In this document: piece by piece, positions 63,373 through 64,000 of the stretch
Layout of the letters: each line of letters starts with the position of its first letter
How positions within the stretch are numbered: the first letter of the stretch is position 1
DNA from: Candidatus Obscuribacterales bacterium
GTDB lineage: Bacteria; Cyanobacteriota; Vampirovibrionia; Obscuribacterales; Obscuribacteraceae
Length of the DNA: 64,000 nucleotides
Direction: 5' to 3'
NCBI GenBank assembly: GCA_020050835.1
Contig: JAGVKB010000039.1
Coordinates: 90,331-154,330 of the forward strand
Notes under the pieces: generated by a model
What the model was told of the DNA's origin: nothing
Seen by the model: the letters and a program-made list of their open reading frames with translations, nothing else
Databases searched by the model: none
Position numbers and translations under genes: made by a program

Positions 63373-64000
63373 TCAGTTAGATCCCGAACGAGGTTTGTTT
63401 TGTCCGGGCCGTCGTGGTCGCTGTCCTGCTGAAGCGCCGGCAGTTCTGCCTCGTGAGAAAGTAGATTTACCCCCGGTTCCCGGGCGACCTTTGCCAGTCG
63501 AGCCCTGACCGCGACCAAAGCCGCTCGGCTTTCTACCCGCTCCCGCACTGGTTTTGCCCGAATAGCCTTCTGATTGCTGCGAACGTGAGCGAGAGCCACC
63601 GCCGCCGTAAGGCTTTCGGTCGCCTGAGCCGCTACCGCCGGCATAACCCTCTGATTGCTGCGAACGGAAGCGAGAGCCACCGCCGCTGTAAGGCTTCCGG
63701 TCGCCTGAGCCGCTACCGCCGGCGTAACCCTCTGATTGCTGCGAACGGAAGCGAGAGCCGCCGCCGCCGTAAGGCTTTCGGTCGCCTGAGCCGCTACCGC
63801 CGGCATAACCCTCTGATTGCTGCGAACGGAAGCGAGAGCCACCGCCGCCGTAGGGCTTCCGGTCGCCTGAGCCGCTACCGCCGGCATAACCTTCTGATTG
63901 CTGCGAACGGAAGCGAGAGCCACCGCCGCCGTAGGGCTTCCGGTCGCCTGAGCCGCTACCGCCGGCATAACCTTCTGATTGTTGCGAACGGAAGCGAGAG
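63373..64000 (-). CDS. C-terminal part of a Gly-rich tandem-repeat protein, 5' end beyond the window
   Basis: The minus-strand frame ending TGA at 63375-63373 is open to the window edge (208 residues seen). It reads at least five 27-residue units (SRFRSQQSEGYAGG then SGSGDRKPYGGGG), a diverged unit (YSGKTSAGAGRKPSG), and a basic tail ending GQNKPRSGSN. Gly/Ser/Arg/Tyr-rich repeats of this type form tails of RNA-binding proteins such as DEAD-box helicases and RRM proteins, so that is the best guess. No start codon is expected inside the window. A parallel Ala/Val-rich frame in the same repeat (63336-63968) is open only because the unit is 81 bases, a multiple of three. Convergent with plsC. 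Confidence 0.72.
   Translation of the reverse strand, partial: SRFRSQQSEGYAGGSGSGDRKPYGGGGSRFRSQQSEGYAGGSGSGDRKPYGGGGSRFRSQQSEGYAGGSGSGDRKPYGGGGSRFRSQQSEGYAGGSGSGDRKPYSGGGSRFRSQQSEGYAGGSGSGDRKPYGGGGSRSRSQQSEGYSGKTSAGAGRKPSGFGRGQGSTGKGRPGTGGKSTFSRGRTAGASAGQRPRRPGQNKPRSGSN
63571..64000. repeat. 81-bp tandem repeat, at least five units
   Basis: The marker TGATTG recurs at 63571, 63652, 63733, 63814 and 63895, and TGATT at 63976, always 81 bases apart, with few differences between units (for example CCGCCG/CCGCTG and CCTTCT/CCCTCT). It runs off the right edge. It encodes the 27-residue Gly-rich units of the partial gene. Confidence 0.9.

Noticed and set aside
63336..63968. Ala/Val-rich 210-codon minus-strand frame
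   Set aside because: Alternative frame of the 81-bp tandem repeat. Its composition is implausible and the Gly/Ser/Arg-rich frame of the same strand has a sensible non-repeat end.
63571..64000. Possible CRISPR array
   Set aside because: Units are contiguous 81-bp coding repeats with no variable spacers.
1..64000. tRNA, rRNA, insertion sequence or prophage genes
   Set aside because: No cloverleaf with a CCA-type end, rRNA-like stretch, transposase, integrase or terminal inverted repeat was recognised by eye; a dedicated scan would be needed to exclude a missed tRNA.

Overview
The window (about 52% G+C by eye) looks like chromosomal DNA of a non-photosynthetic relative of Cyanobacteria, most plausibly the Melainabacteria/Vampirovibrionia (Obscuribacter-like). 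This is inference. It rests on an ARC6-type IMS domain at the left edge, a C5-pathway hemL, frequent GTG/TTG starts, short translationally coupled operons, REP-like GC palindromes and a giant beta-repeat surface protein. No rRNA, tRNA, CRISPR array, transposase or phage gene was seen.

Layout. 1-7303 (+): the end of an IMS-domain protein, a secreted M23 peptidase with a propeller-like front, a secreted coiled-coil/TIG protein, a beta-hydroxyacid dehydrogenase, a small membrane protein and hemL, mostly overlapping or closely spaced. 7363-15022 (mostly -): a TPR protein, a DegT aminotransferase/GT2 pair facing an NDP-sugar epimerase-like protein (surface glycan synthesis), a secreted helical protein, a SUFU-domain protein and lepA. 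15129-17921: a YitJ-type bifunctional methionine enzyme and an RNase HI with an extra C-terminal domain. 18067-33219 (-): one 5050-residue secreted beta-repeat protein with FecR-like modules at its C-terminus. A 35-residue single-helix membrane peptide (33773-33880) and metH follow on the same strand.

38573-43417 (+) is a purine-ureide catabolic cluster: allantoinase, allantoicase, OHCU decarboxylase, a DUF6986-type TIM-barrel protein and a 66-residue protein, joined by 1- to 35-base overlaps except for one REP-containing gap. It would release urea, ammonia and glyoxylate from urate-derived intermediates.

43420-61149 is rich in signalling and envelope genes: a PAS histidine kinase, an LGFP-repeat secreted protein, a TadG-like protein, a membrane protein with a Cys-rich 'CPVSW' domain, a receiver-Ser/Thr kinase fusion and a hybrid histidine kinase with Hpt. 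Among them lies the most interesting locus: a multi-TM VIT/VWA-like protein (52829-55711) ending in a PEP-CTERM-like tripartite tail, overlapped by 4 bases by an exosortase with an intact Cys/Arg/His triad (55708-57087). This looks like a dedicated sorting enzyme with its own substrate. The right edge has an MDR oxidoreductase, plsC and the C-terminal end of a Gly-rich protein built on an 81-bp tandem repeat, whose real frame has no start inside the window.
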